A stretch of DNA of 64,000 bases, taken from Floccularia luteovirens. Taxonomy: Eukaryota; Basidiomycota; Agaricomycetes; Agaricales; Squamanitaceae. The stretch covers positions 496,001 through 560,000 of the forward strand of contig VSJF01000007.1 in NCBI GenBank assembly GCA_009739215.1, read 5' to 3'. A program made the position numbers and the translations under genes. A model generated the notes under the pieces. That model did no database searches, was not told the DNA's origin, and saw nothing but the letters and a program-made list of their open reading frames with translations. Each line of letters opens with the position of its first letter. The first letter of the stretch is position 1. Below, piece after piece: positions 1-10,477 of this stretch.

Positions 1-671
1 TTCAGATCTTGATCATCGGCATAGGTCGCAAATCCCCTCCGCCTTTGCCTCTCTAACTCCAGGCGTTCGCGTTCCTTTTCCTCCTTCTGGATAAGTCCTT
101 TACCCCACTCCATTTTCTTCGCTTCCATCTCCTCTCGTTCACGTTTCAGACGAGCCGCCTCTGCACGCGCTGCCTTTGTGTCAATTTTTCGTCCTGTGGC
201 ATCACGGTACACAGTCTCTTGTGCGCGTGCGATTTCCTCTTCTGTCACTATATGTGCATCTGGATCCACATTTTGCGGGAGAACTTTTTTCAATTGTTGC
301 GCAGTTACTAAACCTCCTACAAATGGTGCTGAGTCCACCACCATGGGTTGTTCGTCCTCTCTTGGTGGGGTTTCTTCCTTGACCATGCTTGAACTTAAAC
401 CATCTTGTACTGTTACCCAACTAGAGCCCTCATCCGTTTGTCCGACCTTCCGCTTTTTGAAGCCCCTGTCCTTTTCAATTACAGCTTCGTCCAAATCATC
501 ATTCTCCTCTTTAGCTTCGTCACCCCACCCGGCATCCTCATCCCGAATTCCAATTTGTGAAGAGCTTGATTCTGTTGTTTTTCGTTTCTTTTTCTTTTGC
601 GGAGCTGTTCTTGACAGGATGGCGTCAGCCTTTGGGCCAGACATGTACTTTTCGGCTAGATATGCCTTCAT
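1..671 (-). CDS. BUD13: Pre-mRNA-splicing factor BUD13 (CWC26), N-terminal part, cut by window edge
   Basis: Subunit of the RES complex, which joins the spliceosome before catalysis and helps retain unspliced RNA in the nucleus. The frame is open from an ATG at 671 to position 1, about 223 codons, with no intron. The N-terminus MKAYLAEKYMSG matches the conserved BUD13 start, in which a Tyr-Leu helix precedes a Ser-Gly. A Lys-rich, acidic, disordered middle follows. Near the edge lie the family blocks KMEWGKGLIQ and FATYADDQDL, the equivalents of YAKWGKGLAQ and ARYIDDEDLD in animal BUD13. The C-terminal peptide that docks to Snu17 is outside the window. The next upstream in-frame ATG is followed at once by a stop, so 671 is the start. 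Confidence 0.93.
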   Translation of the reverse strand, partial: MKAYLAEKYMSGPKADAILSRTAPQKKKKRKTTESSSSQIGIRDEDAGWGDEAKEENDDLDEAVIEKDRGFKKRKVGQTDEGSSWVTVQDGLSSSMVKEETPPREDEQPMVVDSAPFVGGLVTAQQLKKVLPQNVDPDAHIVTEEEIARAQETVYRDATGRKIDTKAARAEAARLKREREEMEAKKMEWGKGLIQKEEKERERLELERQRRRGFATYADDQDL

Positions 672-987
672 ATTCGACGTTATGGAAGGTATCTGAGATT
701 ATTGTATCATGTACGAGTACAATACGTCGAATTTCCAGATGAGGCTCCCAATTCGGGATTGGTCACATGACCCGGTAATGGCCTTCTCCGGACCTGACCG
801 ATATAGTATGAGCTTGAGCTTGGATACCACATTATGGATCTACCAGCATAGTATCGATCCACAGAATCCTATTCCATTAAGTGTTCGTGCGTACAACAAA
901 TAGACCATAGTATAATACATATCGTAATTGAGGAAGATGCATGCAGTTTTGTCATCAACGGATTAAAGTGAGAAATTCTATATCATC
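672..987. other. Intergenic, BUD13 promoter and 3' flank of MFS gene
   Basis: 316 bases between the BUD13 start and the stop of the neighbouring MFS gene. I see only short unsupported reading frames; it should hold the BUD13 promoter and the MFS 3' untranslated region. Confidence 0.6.
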
Positions 988-3277
988 TTATGTGGAAGTT
1001 TGGTTTGCCTCTTCTGCGCGAAGCACTTCAGTAACAGGAGTGTATCCATATTCAGACGATCCGGAAATTCTTTCTTCTTCGTCTTGCCTGGGCATGTGTG
1101 TCATCGCAATGTCTCCTGTGACAGGATGTACCTGGCTCAGAAGCAAAACGATAGAGAATAGTAGACATGCGGCAAGCACAAACATAGCTTCTGGGAAGTA
1201 GGCTACCGTTGAACTGTACGTGAGTGCATACACATATGGCTATTAAATTTCCGTAAGTATAATCTATTGCCAAAAACAAAAAGTACCGACCGAGATTATA
1301 TGCGAGATTGCTTGAAGGACTGCTAATGCCCCAAACAAGGCACCGACCTCAGAGCCATTGCCACCTGCATGCAAGCACACAGCAGCCAATGAATGTAAGG
1401 CTGGGTTACCTCCAGATGTAAATGATGATAGACAAGAGAGACCAATGAACGTGATTTGCGACTTGTTTCTGGTCACGGCTACTAGGCTGTCTGCGAGTCC
1501 ATCTACAGCGAGGGAACATTGCACTAGAATTCGGTCGAATTTCAGTTCCGCCGCAATTTCGGGTGAACCCGGTGTCAATTTTGTAGAGCTAGTGGTTTTA
1601 GGCTTGAAGTATGATATAATAACTAAATGGGATTGGCACAGAAACTGTAAACAATAGATGCATGCACTTACTTGGAAGAAAGACAAGGAGGTTGAATGCC
1701 CTAGAGATCCAGAGTGTTGACATGTAATAGCCCAGCTGCAGTCAATGCATGAGATGCGAAGAGGAGATGCTCGGAATAAGGTACTAACTTGAGCAGTTGT
1801 CCAGTCATAGACATGTTCTGCATAAAGATATTTAGCTGAGTAAACACCCTAGAAAAGCTTATAAGGAAAAAAAAAATCTTTAAAATAATTTAAAGGCGCA
1901 CAGTGGACACGGTATAAAGAAACATCCCTAAACCAGCCAGAGTCATGTTCCAGTTCCTTCTGGCGGAGCCAGGAATCCGGCGGGGTGCAAACATTGAGAT
2001 CGGGGATATTAGTGCCAGGAAGAATTGGGATAGTAGACGTCGAAGAATCAAGATCGGAGAAGGCTTAAATTTATGAGGATCATTGATATAGATCACGCCT
2101 TCCTTGATATCTGGCTGACGTGACTCGGGACAGATGAACAGAATATAAAGTATAGTTGCAGTGATGAGCGAAATACTGGTGAAAAAGAATCCATCGCTAT
2201 ATCCCGTCGAAGGAAGGAAAATACCGCCAATCTAATCATTCATTTTTCGTAATTGTCTTTCATTGACACAAGAACGAACTTACCCAAGGGCCGATTGATA
2301 GACCGACGAACACGATTCCCTGAACTGTGGAAAATATCTTGGATCTGTAACAAATTTTACTTTGAGCACATCTTCTGAGGTTGATAGGCAATACCTTGAA
2401 CCCGGCTTGGTACAATCTGATACATACCTGCCCCTAGGTGAGAAAGCTAACGATAACGATAATGGTTGAAGAGCTTACGCGTGCACAACTCCGTTAAATG
2501 TAGATAGGCCACCAACAAAGCCTTCGAAAATAGGACCAACCAGAATCATATGTCCTGCATAGCGTCCAAAAAAGGACTCGGGCCGCATAACCAGGACAAA
2601 AATGGATTCCCTAAGGTTGAAATGGTTATTGGATTTAGAGGGGAGATAGGAAAAACAGATTATATACATTGCCAATGCACCGATAAGAAATATGAGGAGG
2701 ATCGGTTTCCGTCCGTAAGAATCTCCAAGCCGACTCCAGAAACCAGTAGTAATTGCACTTAAAACGCTCATGGTCGTCACAACAGCTACATTTAAACATA
2801 AGACAAATGTAAAGTTGATATATATTATGTAGAGACTCACAAGCTTGTATTTTAGCAGCTCGAGCTTGAACATCAGAACTTGCGCAATCTGCCAAGGTTA
2901 ATGAATTCGCAAGATTAGGCGAGTCGTCGTTCAAGGCACGACATGCAATCGCTTTGTAGACCTGTATTCTAGGCGACATGGTGACTCCTCGCTGAAATAT
3001 GATTGAATCTTATTATTTGGACATTCCAAAATCCAACGTACAGACATGGACATCACCAGCACCACTGGGATCAGCCTTCATAGAGGCGACTTCAGAACAT
3101 GCTGTAATCGGAATAACCAAAGACACGAGGCTTACCAATATGGATGCGCTTTCCAACCTCTGAATCCCGGAAGTACTGTCGAATAATAGTCGTTTTGTGA
3201 TCTTCGATGGGAATTTGCTCCCGGAAGAAGTGCTTGTTCCTCTTGTTGGAGGTTGTGTGTCTGCATCGTGACTCCAA
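988..3277 (-). CDS. MFS multidrug/solute transporter (copy 1, with the 13 kb paralogue)
   Basis: Multi-exon major facilitator protein, predicted in the plasma or vacuolar membrane; substrate unknown. Recognisable parts in order: RGVTMSPRIQVY after the first membrane helix, motif A GFWSRLGDSYGRKP, helices ending VGPIFEGFVGGLSTFNG, the middle loop with FKPSPILILRRL, a C-terminal half with GALFGALAVLQA and PYVYALTYSSTVAYFPEA, and a cytosolic tail ending at the stop at 988. Introns are 50-60 nt. The last one joins HIIS to PYVYAL. The same blocks occur at 10478-13207, so the two genes are paralogues. The 5' end is uncertain. The frame entering the first helix is read back to about 3277, but I see no ATG in it before a stop near 3330, so a further 5' exon is likely. 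The region around 3050-3140 needs a 23-nt exon to keep frame. Confidence 0.82.
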
Positions 3278-4723
3278 GAAGCCAAAGATTTGAAACGGGA
3301 AAGTTTCGTGGTCAAGTTGTGGCGGGAATTTCTATCAGTGGCAATTATCGAGAACAAGAAATGAGAAGGGTGCGGGGATGTTTAGGCCTGGGGGCTCAGA
3401 GCACAAGGCTAGAGAAGTGGCGGCTGATGATATACATGGCATGGAGACGGTGTGCTCCTTATCAGATAATTTTCCAACAAACATTTTCCCACGAATACCG
3501 TCACGTGTGTCCCTAATTGTAAATCGCTGCCGAGGATCATATCAACCACACTCAGTTTGACCGTTTACGTGGTGCCCTAACTGCAATATATATATTTTGC
3601 ATTACATACTGACACGAAAGCAAACCGTGGTTAGCAGGGCTGAGTGGAGCGTCAAGTACATCTCGAACAGGTTTTAAGATGCACTTCTCATGGAGGCTGA
3701 AGGAAACTAGTCACAGCATGCAGTAGAATCCCACAGGCGAACTTATTCATATGACAATTTAAATTGGCTTTCCCAGCCTATGGAATCAATCCATTTGCGA
3801 ATACCGCAGTAAGTACACACACAGAGAAGTCATTCCGTTGATGAGTCTGAGCTATTTTTGAATGAACTCCAGATCTAATGAAGATTTATAGTAATTTAGA
3901 TAGTAATAAGGTTAGGGTTAGCACAATAAAAAATCATAAAAAAAGAGCCTGCCCAGCCAGAGTGGCCGAAACAGGACAGGAAAATATTGAGACGATGCAT
4001 GAGCCTAAGCCCATACAAACCGCAAAGGTTCTCTGAGGACAAGGTCGCCGTGCTATGAAAAACCTTCACAGCCCACAAACCCAGGTATGTGAAGGAATTT
4101 ATGCCATCAAGGTAAGTATGAGGTGTTCAGATGTTGCTCGATGGTATATATTGCATTTCGATACGTGCACGGACCACTTTACTGTGATTACCATGTTTGG
4201 CGACCTACTATTCCTAAGTTAAGAAACCAATCTATGAATATTTCGCAACCAAGCCGTGGTATTTATTCTGCGCTGTTATTGTTGCTTACCTTAATCACCA
4301 GTATCTATCAGCCGGTCGTGGAAATATCCGCACGCATATCGGCCATATCAGTCATATCACCAAGAATCTGGATTGAATCGAATTTTGATCATCAGCAAGT
4401 TAAAAGGCATTGCTCCCTACCAAGAGCTGGAACCCGTGTATCAAGCCCAGAACAGCTGGTTAACCACCTGTCAAACTTTTCGGCACCCGAGTATTAACCG
4501 GTGACTGTACTTAACTTCATATCTAGTCCTCCACGCCATATCCAGTTCTCCACGTTACTGGAAACATGACTCCGTGCCAATGGTCAGCTTATCAGATAAG
4601 ACGGCTTTGAGATGAATGTACGATCGTGGGAATTACCTTCCAAAATAAGGAGTCTTCTGCCCCACCGCTTGCTTAGCCGATCGTGAATGTTTAGACGCCC
4701 ATGCATCCCGCTTCGTTTGATCA
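3278..4723. other. Long intergenic stretch between divergent genes
   Basis: About 1.4 kb upstream of both the MFS gene (minus) and the IMD gene (plus). It probably contains the missing first exon of the MFS gene (around 3330-3460) and both promoters. Short open frames at 3896-4078 (minus) and 4123-4497 (plus) show no family resemblance and I do not count them as genes. Confidence 0.5.
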
Positions 4724-7719
4724 ATGTCAATATCCCCCAGCGGCCAGCATGCTTTGGCGGAGAGGGCAGACATCCACAAGTCTTGTAAGGCCATAGAAAC
4801 TCTCGTTAATGTGCTCAATGATTACTGCGAAGCCGCTGGTGCGGTGGTCACGTTGCAGAAGAAGCTAGCAAAGGCTTTGAGAGATACTGCTGGGATGAAG
4901 GTGACTGGGGCGGCTGCTGGTATGTATCCATGCGCTTCATAACCACCAACTAGTCTGAGGCGCCTATAGCAAATGCAATGAATACGAGCGCCAGCATCTT
5001 CGATACCTTGTCGGACGTAGATTCGAAGTTCGCGAAGATTGCAGATAAGGAATACGATAGTATAAGCTCTCAAGTTAAAAAGTGGTTCAAAAAGCTTGCA
5101 GTACGTCCATTTGTATACACTGATATGATGTTCCCTCCTAATCGCTCTCACTTGTCATCTAGAAAGAGGAAAAGGCTCATGACGAGCGTGTGTCAAATGC
5201 TAATGCAAGGATCAGACAAGCAGGTACATTTGACCTTTATTCCGCTCTTCAGGCATCCTAAACGTTTTGAAGGTCAAGCTTACGAAAAGAAGTCGAAAAA
5301 GAAGAGTGTCGACATAAGCGAGGAGCACACCAGATATATTAATATTCTAAGCACCCTCGGACCAGAGATATCTCAGGATAAATAGTAAGTCTTTTTGCCT
5401 CTGGTAGTAACACCACTAATTTGCTCTACAATAGCAACCATAGCTTGAGCGTAAACCAAAAGCACGCCACCACAACGTATAATGTAGCCTCCTGCCTCTG
5501 TCGAATAGCTGATGCAGAGTGGCTTCGCACATGCGAAGGTGTTCGCCGGTTCTCACCTACGATTGGACAACTAAACGAATGGCGTGTCCTTTGTGAGGGT
5601 GGATGGATGGGTCCTATACCCCCAGATTTACCTGACATTGATGCTAGTAAATCCAGTCACGGCCCGATGTACGTGAATGATAATGAAGTTGGACCAGCCA
5701 GACCAGCCATGAGGAACATGAGGTCCATGGAATCTCGTGAAATACGGGATATAACTCAATTTGGTGTTCGACTGCCTACGCGCCACATGCCTTCTGAAGG
5801 CGATTCCTCGCGGCGTGAATATAACATAGCGACAAATGTTCAGAAGCAAAATCAGTCATTCAGCTCGTCCTCTGGATCGAGTGACCACGGCCCACTACTT
5901 TCACCTCCAAGATCATTCGAACCCCCACGTCCACTGGTAGATCCAAATACAGGCTCTGTACGTTCCCTGTCTGCATTTCCTGCTCCTCCGACACATCTAC
6001 CAATGCCCCCTCGTCGTCTACTATCCTCTCTATCAGCTTCTTCATCAAATGCCAACCTTCCTACAGCTAGTCCAACGACAGAGTCGCCAACAATTGCCAA
6101 TCAGAGTTTAAACCCAACAGCAACTTCCAGGAACTCTCCTAACCCTTCTCCTGCTCATCCTCCAAGTGTCCCTAGTCCAAAGTCTCTTACCAGACATTTG
6201 CGGGAAAGGCCCCTCACCGATTCGGAAGAAAGAGGTGTGGCATCTCCGGTCGGTGAACGTTCTTCATCTACTGAGCGAACCTTAAAACTTGAGAATGCAA
6301 ATGACTACAGCAAAATTAACTCTATTGATGATGTACATGACCCCGGGACGGAAAGGGATAATGGCGTCTTGCAAACTCTGCGGGCCGAATCAAATAAATC
6401 TTCGGGATTAGAAAGAACGGACACTACAAACAGCAAAGGCAGTATTGTTGCTGCAATGCGTAACCGGCTGTTAAACAACGTATGATCAGTTTAGAAATTC
6501 ACCTCATATTGTGCCCTGAACAATTTATTCATAGCCTGGTTCAGCTACATCCTCTCCCAAAGAAGTGCCTCGCCTTACAACGAGGGTCCCAGATCTAGCA
6601 ACGCGCTACGAAGCAGGAGATAGCTCTTCCCGCCCACGAATAATTTCCCCGGCCCAACGTAAACTTTCTCTCCCTCTTCTGGAGACATCCCCCCGCCCCA
6701 TAGACGGACTAAGGGTTATGAACGACCGCTCTTTGGCAAATAGTCCAATTGCGATCAATTCGGATCCTGTAGATGCAGTGTACAATTCAGAAGATAATAC
6801 TGCCCGTCATCGACGACAGAATTTCGGTGAGATAGTACAACTCGGGCTGAAGGAGAAGGAGAGAGAACTACGAAATCGCGAACACGAAATTGCTTTACGG
6901 GCTAGAGAGCTCGAATTGGAAAGAGCAAGGTTGATAGATTTGCGAGGATTGACTGCTGATGAACGGTCAGGTAGAAATCTTGTGAACCCCCAGACAGCCA
7001 ATGCAAACGAAGTACCACGAGCAGGTATTACACCTCATACGCATCACAACCAGGGACAGCCTACTAGAGAGCGTCGCCCCTCTCTTCGGCAGCAGCTTCG
7101 GCGGGCGTCACGTATCTCTATGGCAGTTATCACATCCAACGACCGTACCGAACAGAAACAGGGACATCTTAATTCACCCACGGCCCAACAGCAGCAGTTC
7201 CCGCGAAGTTCAAGCCGCGAGGAAGATACCAAGCCTGACCATGCACCATATTGTGGCTGTGCAACATGCTCGGTTGCCAAGTATCGTCTGCCTCCTGCCC
7301 CTGCAACTGCTTCCATTCAAACCACCCCTGCGCCTGAGAAACCGAGAGGCGGTTGGATGAGGCGGCTCAGTATGCCTGTTGGTCATGCATTCCAGTTTGA
7401 GTCAAAGCGCTCCACCTCTGGGGGTAGTACTGGCAATGGAGTCATACACATAGGGAACGGTATTGCTGGTGGTAAAGGCGTGTATGTGGATGGAAGGAAG
7501 AACGTAAGCGCGACTGCGTTGTATCCGAATGAAGGAGCGCAGGAGGATGGGAGAATAGGTAGCGGGATCGGGGCAAGGCTGGGAAGACGCAGTTACGAAG
7601 CTGCGAATCAGGAGCATGACAAATTTAGGGATCGCTGTGAGGCGATAATGGATGTTGACAGAGTTTTCACTCCTTGTTTTCCATATATCTTGTATGTTTA
7701 TTTCTCAGATTGCTTATGA
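4724..7719 (+). CDS. IMD/I-BAR domain cortical protein
   Basis: Predicted membrane-bending scaffold at the cell cortex, the fungal counterpart of IRSp53/MIM and yeast Ivy1-type proteins. Six exons join in frame to 909 codons: 4724-4919, 4970-5100, 5163-5223, 5273-5384, 5435-6479, 6535-7719. Residues 1 to about 260 are helical: ERADIHKSCKAIETLV, a central KKWFKKLAKEEKAHDER and a conserved EWLRTCEGVRRFSPTIGQL end. A roughly 550-residue Pro/Ser-rich disordered region follows, then a charged coiled-coil stretch (ERELRNREHEIALRARELE) and a small Cys motif, YCGCATCSVAKY, near residue 700. The start ATG follows an in-frame stop six bases upstream. An additional 5' exon and the exact C-terminus remain possible alternatives. 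I infer the function only from the domain. Confidence 0.83.
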
Positions 7720-8501
7720 TCTGATATGTATATCCTTGCTTACTTGTTATTCATTCATCTTTGTACATTATTGTAATGACACCATGATTCCTTGTATTAT
7801 GTCCACTCCAAATATCATTACGATGTAACAAGGCTTTACCATGCATAAATACCAGAAAACCTACGATGATCAGCACGTCCAATGTATGCAATCAATTGAT
7901 GGATAACTATGTTGATAATGTATGGAGAGAGTAAAACGACCACTTGTGAGTACTGAATGAGGTAATGCAGCAGTTGATGAGGAAGGAGTAAGGTATAGGG
8001 AGCTAGGTCGTGCAGGTGGATGAAGGGGGCGCGGGTGTGACACTACGTATGCTAAGCACTAGTGCAAGTCAATGGAGTCACTGTGACCCGGGGTCCGGAC
8101 AGATTACAACACCCGGTACGATGAGGAAACAAGAATCTATGTATATGCGCATTAAGACTATGCTTTTGACTCCATCGACATTTTGAGGAGAATCGTAGAT
8201 GTACGGAAGACCGGTGGGTGACCGAGTAAAAGAAATAACCAGACCGTCAATGAAGCTATGAAGTGCAGGTTTCTATAGTGGTATATTGCGGAAAGGGAAC
8301 ATCATAGAAGATCTGAATTGAAAGCTTGGCTGGTATTCCACGCAAAGAACAACAGGTGTGTCTGTCATAATAGCATACTGCGATAAGGTGATGAACCAAG
8401 GGTTGCAAGTTCTGTTGCGCTAGACTGGTGAATTTGCGTGCATCGGGTTATCGTACGCAACCATTACACGCCTTGTGGAGTAGGCTGTTGAACAGGGGCA
8501 C
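7720..8501. other. Intergenic between convergent genes
   Basis: About 780 bases holding the 3' untranslated regions of the IMD gene (plus) and MED19 (minus). I find no convincing reading frame or RNA gene here. Confidence 0.6.
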
Positions 8502-10200
8502 TCACGTCTCGGGCTTGCCCTTGCATATCCTACCTACCAGGTCAGACTCTAGAACTAGAGATGATGAAGTAAAACTCACCATTCTCTGTTTCTTGACAGG
8601 CCTCGGGCGCACATTGTTATTTCCAGCTTTAGCATTAATTACAGCTTTAGGCGGCATAGCTGTGCCGTTCGTCGTGCCATTCACAGCATTCATGGAAGCA
8701 TTATAGCCACTCGATCCATGACCATTTCCCACGCCGTTAAGTGGTAAAGCCCCTCCAACCCCACCATCTTCCCATTCCCTCTTTATACCCCTTTGTTCTA
8801 TGGGGACTGCAGAGGGCGGGCCAGTGGTTTTCATCGGTGTCCCTGCGCGTTGCGTCGTCGTAGGAGGCTTTACTCCCGTTAGTGGCGCGGGCGCCGATAC
8901 TGTTCGTGGCACGGTTGACCCTGGACGTGGGCCAATAGAACCTGGCCTCGCTACAGTAGAACCGGGACGAGGAACGGTAGAGCCAGGACGCGGAACTGCT
9001 GAGCCAAGACGTGGTACATTTGAGGTTGCTGATCCTGGCCTTGGCGTTCCCACATTGGCGACGACAGGATGCGGGGTGGATGATCCGGCCACCGGTGTGG
9101 ACATACCCGTTGGTCGAGGCGTTGACGTTCCTGGTGGTCGATACGAGGAAGCTGACGCAGATGTAGGTATTGGTGCTTGTATAGGTTGGGGGTTTTCGGT
9201 GGTTCCACCTGTGTGTGCCATTGTTGGTTGTCCAGGAAAACCTTGGACTTGTTGAGCTTTCGCAAGGCGCTTGAGTTCCTTCTGTGTATACATAAAAACA
9301 GATGTGACAAGAGATTAGTGATAACGACATAAAAGCAAATTTGTAAGATATTGCAATACGGACCCGTTTTTTGCGGTCTTCTCTTGCTTGTGCGGACTCC
9401 TGAACAAGAGCATTCGTGTTCCACTACGATGATATGTATGACATAGCTACTGCAAGCATGGAAAAATAAACGTACGCCTTTTAGACCTTCAAGACTGACT
9501 GTGAATGCATCTCTCTGGGTCTTCAGATCAAACTGTGTGATTGGTATACGTTGTTTAGGCGGTACCCGCATGATATTGGCTAGGTAGTCATCTTTTTTCA
9601 TGGAGTGTTTGCCTTTTGTTGGCAAACGTCAACATAAGAATTACAAACCAATCGCAACAAGACCGCCAGCGCAAAGAAACATACCGGGAAGGCCTTTTAT
9701 TAGATGCTTGTAGCTATTTTTCTTCTTCTTTTCGCCTTTCCCTGTCCCATCCTCATCATCTCCATCAACCGCGTCCTGGCGGTGCCCTACGCCCGAGGTC
9801 ACTCCGACACCCATATCTCTGCCCTTTCCTTTGTCTACACCTCCAGGACTCACCAGTGCCATAGGTGACGAAGGCTCGTTTGGTGCATCGTTCGAAGCGG
9901 GAGTAACAAAAGGGCGAACGTATGTATCATACGCGGAGAGTAATTGAAAGCGTGCCAAGAGATCCTGGGTACTCGTGAGGTGTTGTCGTGGTGGAGATGG
10001 GCCTGGGAGCGAAGGCAGAACGTATTGGTTCAGTACAAATTCAAGGGAAAATTACAAAAAATGTAAGACCGACCTGGTGGGGGAAGGAAAAGAGACTGGG
10101 GCGGATGTGGCGCGGTCAAAGTAGATGGAGCGACGGGCGATACAGGAGTTGGGGAGGAGCGAGAAGGTCCAGCAACGGCATTTACATGGGCACCGTTCAT
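8502..10200 (-). CDS. MED19: Mediator of RNA polymerase II transcription subunit 19 (Rox3/Med19)
   Basis: Head-module Mediator subunit in the nucleus, linking activators to RNA polymerase II. Six exons sum to 453 codons: 10200-10074, 10002-9685, 9612-9476, 9423-9364, 9281-8580, 8519-8502. The conserved core (about residues 65-220) reads LLSAYDTYVRPF, an acidic and Lys-rich linker, KNSYKHLIKGLPGKHSMKKD, PPKQRIPITQFDLKTQRDAF, then WNTNALVQESAQAREDRKKR. The C-terminal half is Pro/Ser/Thr-rich and holds a seven-residue tandem repeat based on PRPGSTV, encoded at about 8900-9020. The last exon is 18 nt and encodes GKPET. ATG 10200 is the first Met in a frame that is open upstream to a stop near 10350. 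I place it in the Rox3 family from the core sequence. The tail is low complexity. Confidence 0.86.
8900..9020 (-). repeat. 21-bp tandem repeat in MED19 (seven-residue PRPGSTV units)
   Basis: Five to six imperfect 21-bp units encode VPRLGSA, VPRPGST, VPRPGST, VARPGSI, GPRPGST. They stay in frame within exon 5 of the Mediator subunit. Confidence 0.85.
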
Positions 10201-10477
10201 AGCGTGGAACAACGAGGGGAGCGACGATGGCGACGACGGGCTGGACAGCGACGACGACAACAACGAAGACGGATTCCGAGTGATAACAACAACTGAAACG
10301 ACCTTTATTGTTTGTTCTTGTTGACTTTTTGACCCGGGCCGCCTTGAGCCGAGGTCTATCCCCTCGATTTAACAAATACATAATCAACTCTTTGTCTGTA
10401 TCTTGCAGCCATCGGGTCGTATTTATATGTTACAATACTCTATTGTTGGATAAATATTATACAGTATATTGAATCAT

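Noticed and set aside
4123..4497. 124-residue plus-strand open frame in the gap after MFS copy 1
   Set aside because: No recognisable domain or conserved-looking blocks.
8800..9255. 151-residue open frame on the plus strand opposite MED19
   Set aside because: It is the complement of the Pro-rich tandem repeat; its Gly/Pro/Glu composition mirrors that repeat and it has no family features.
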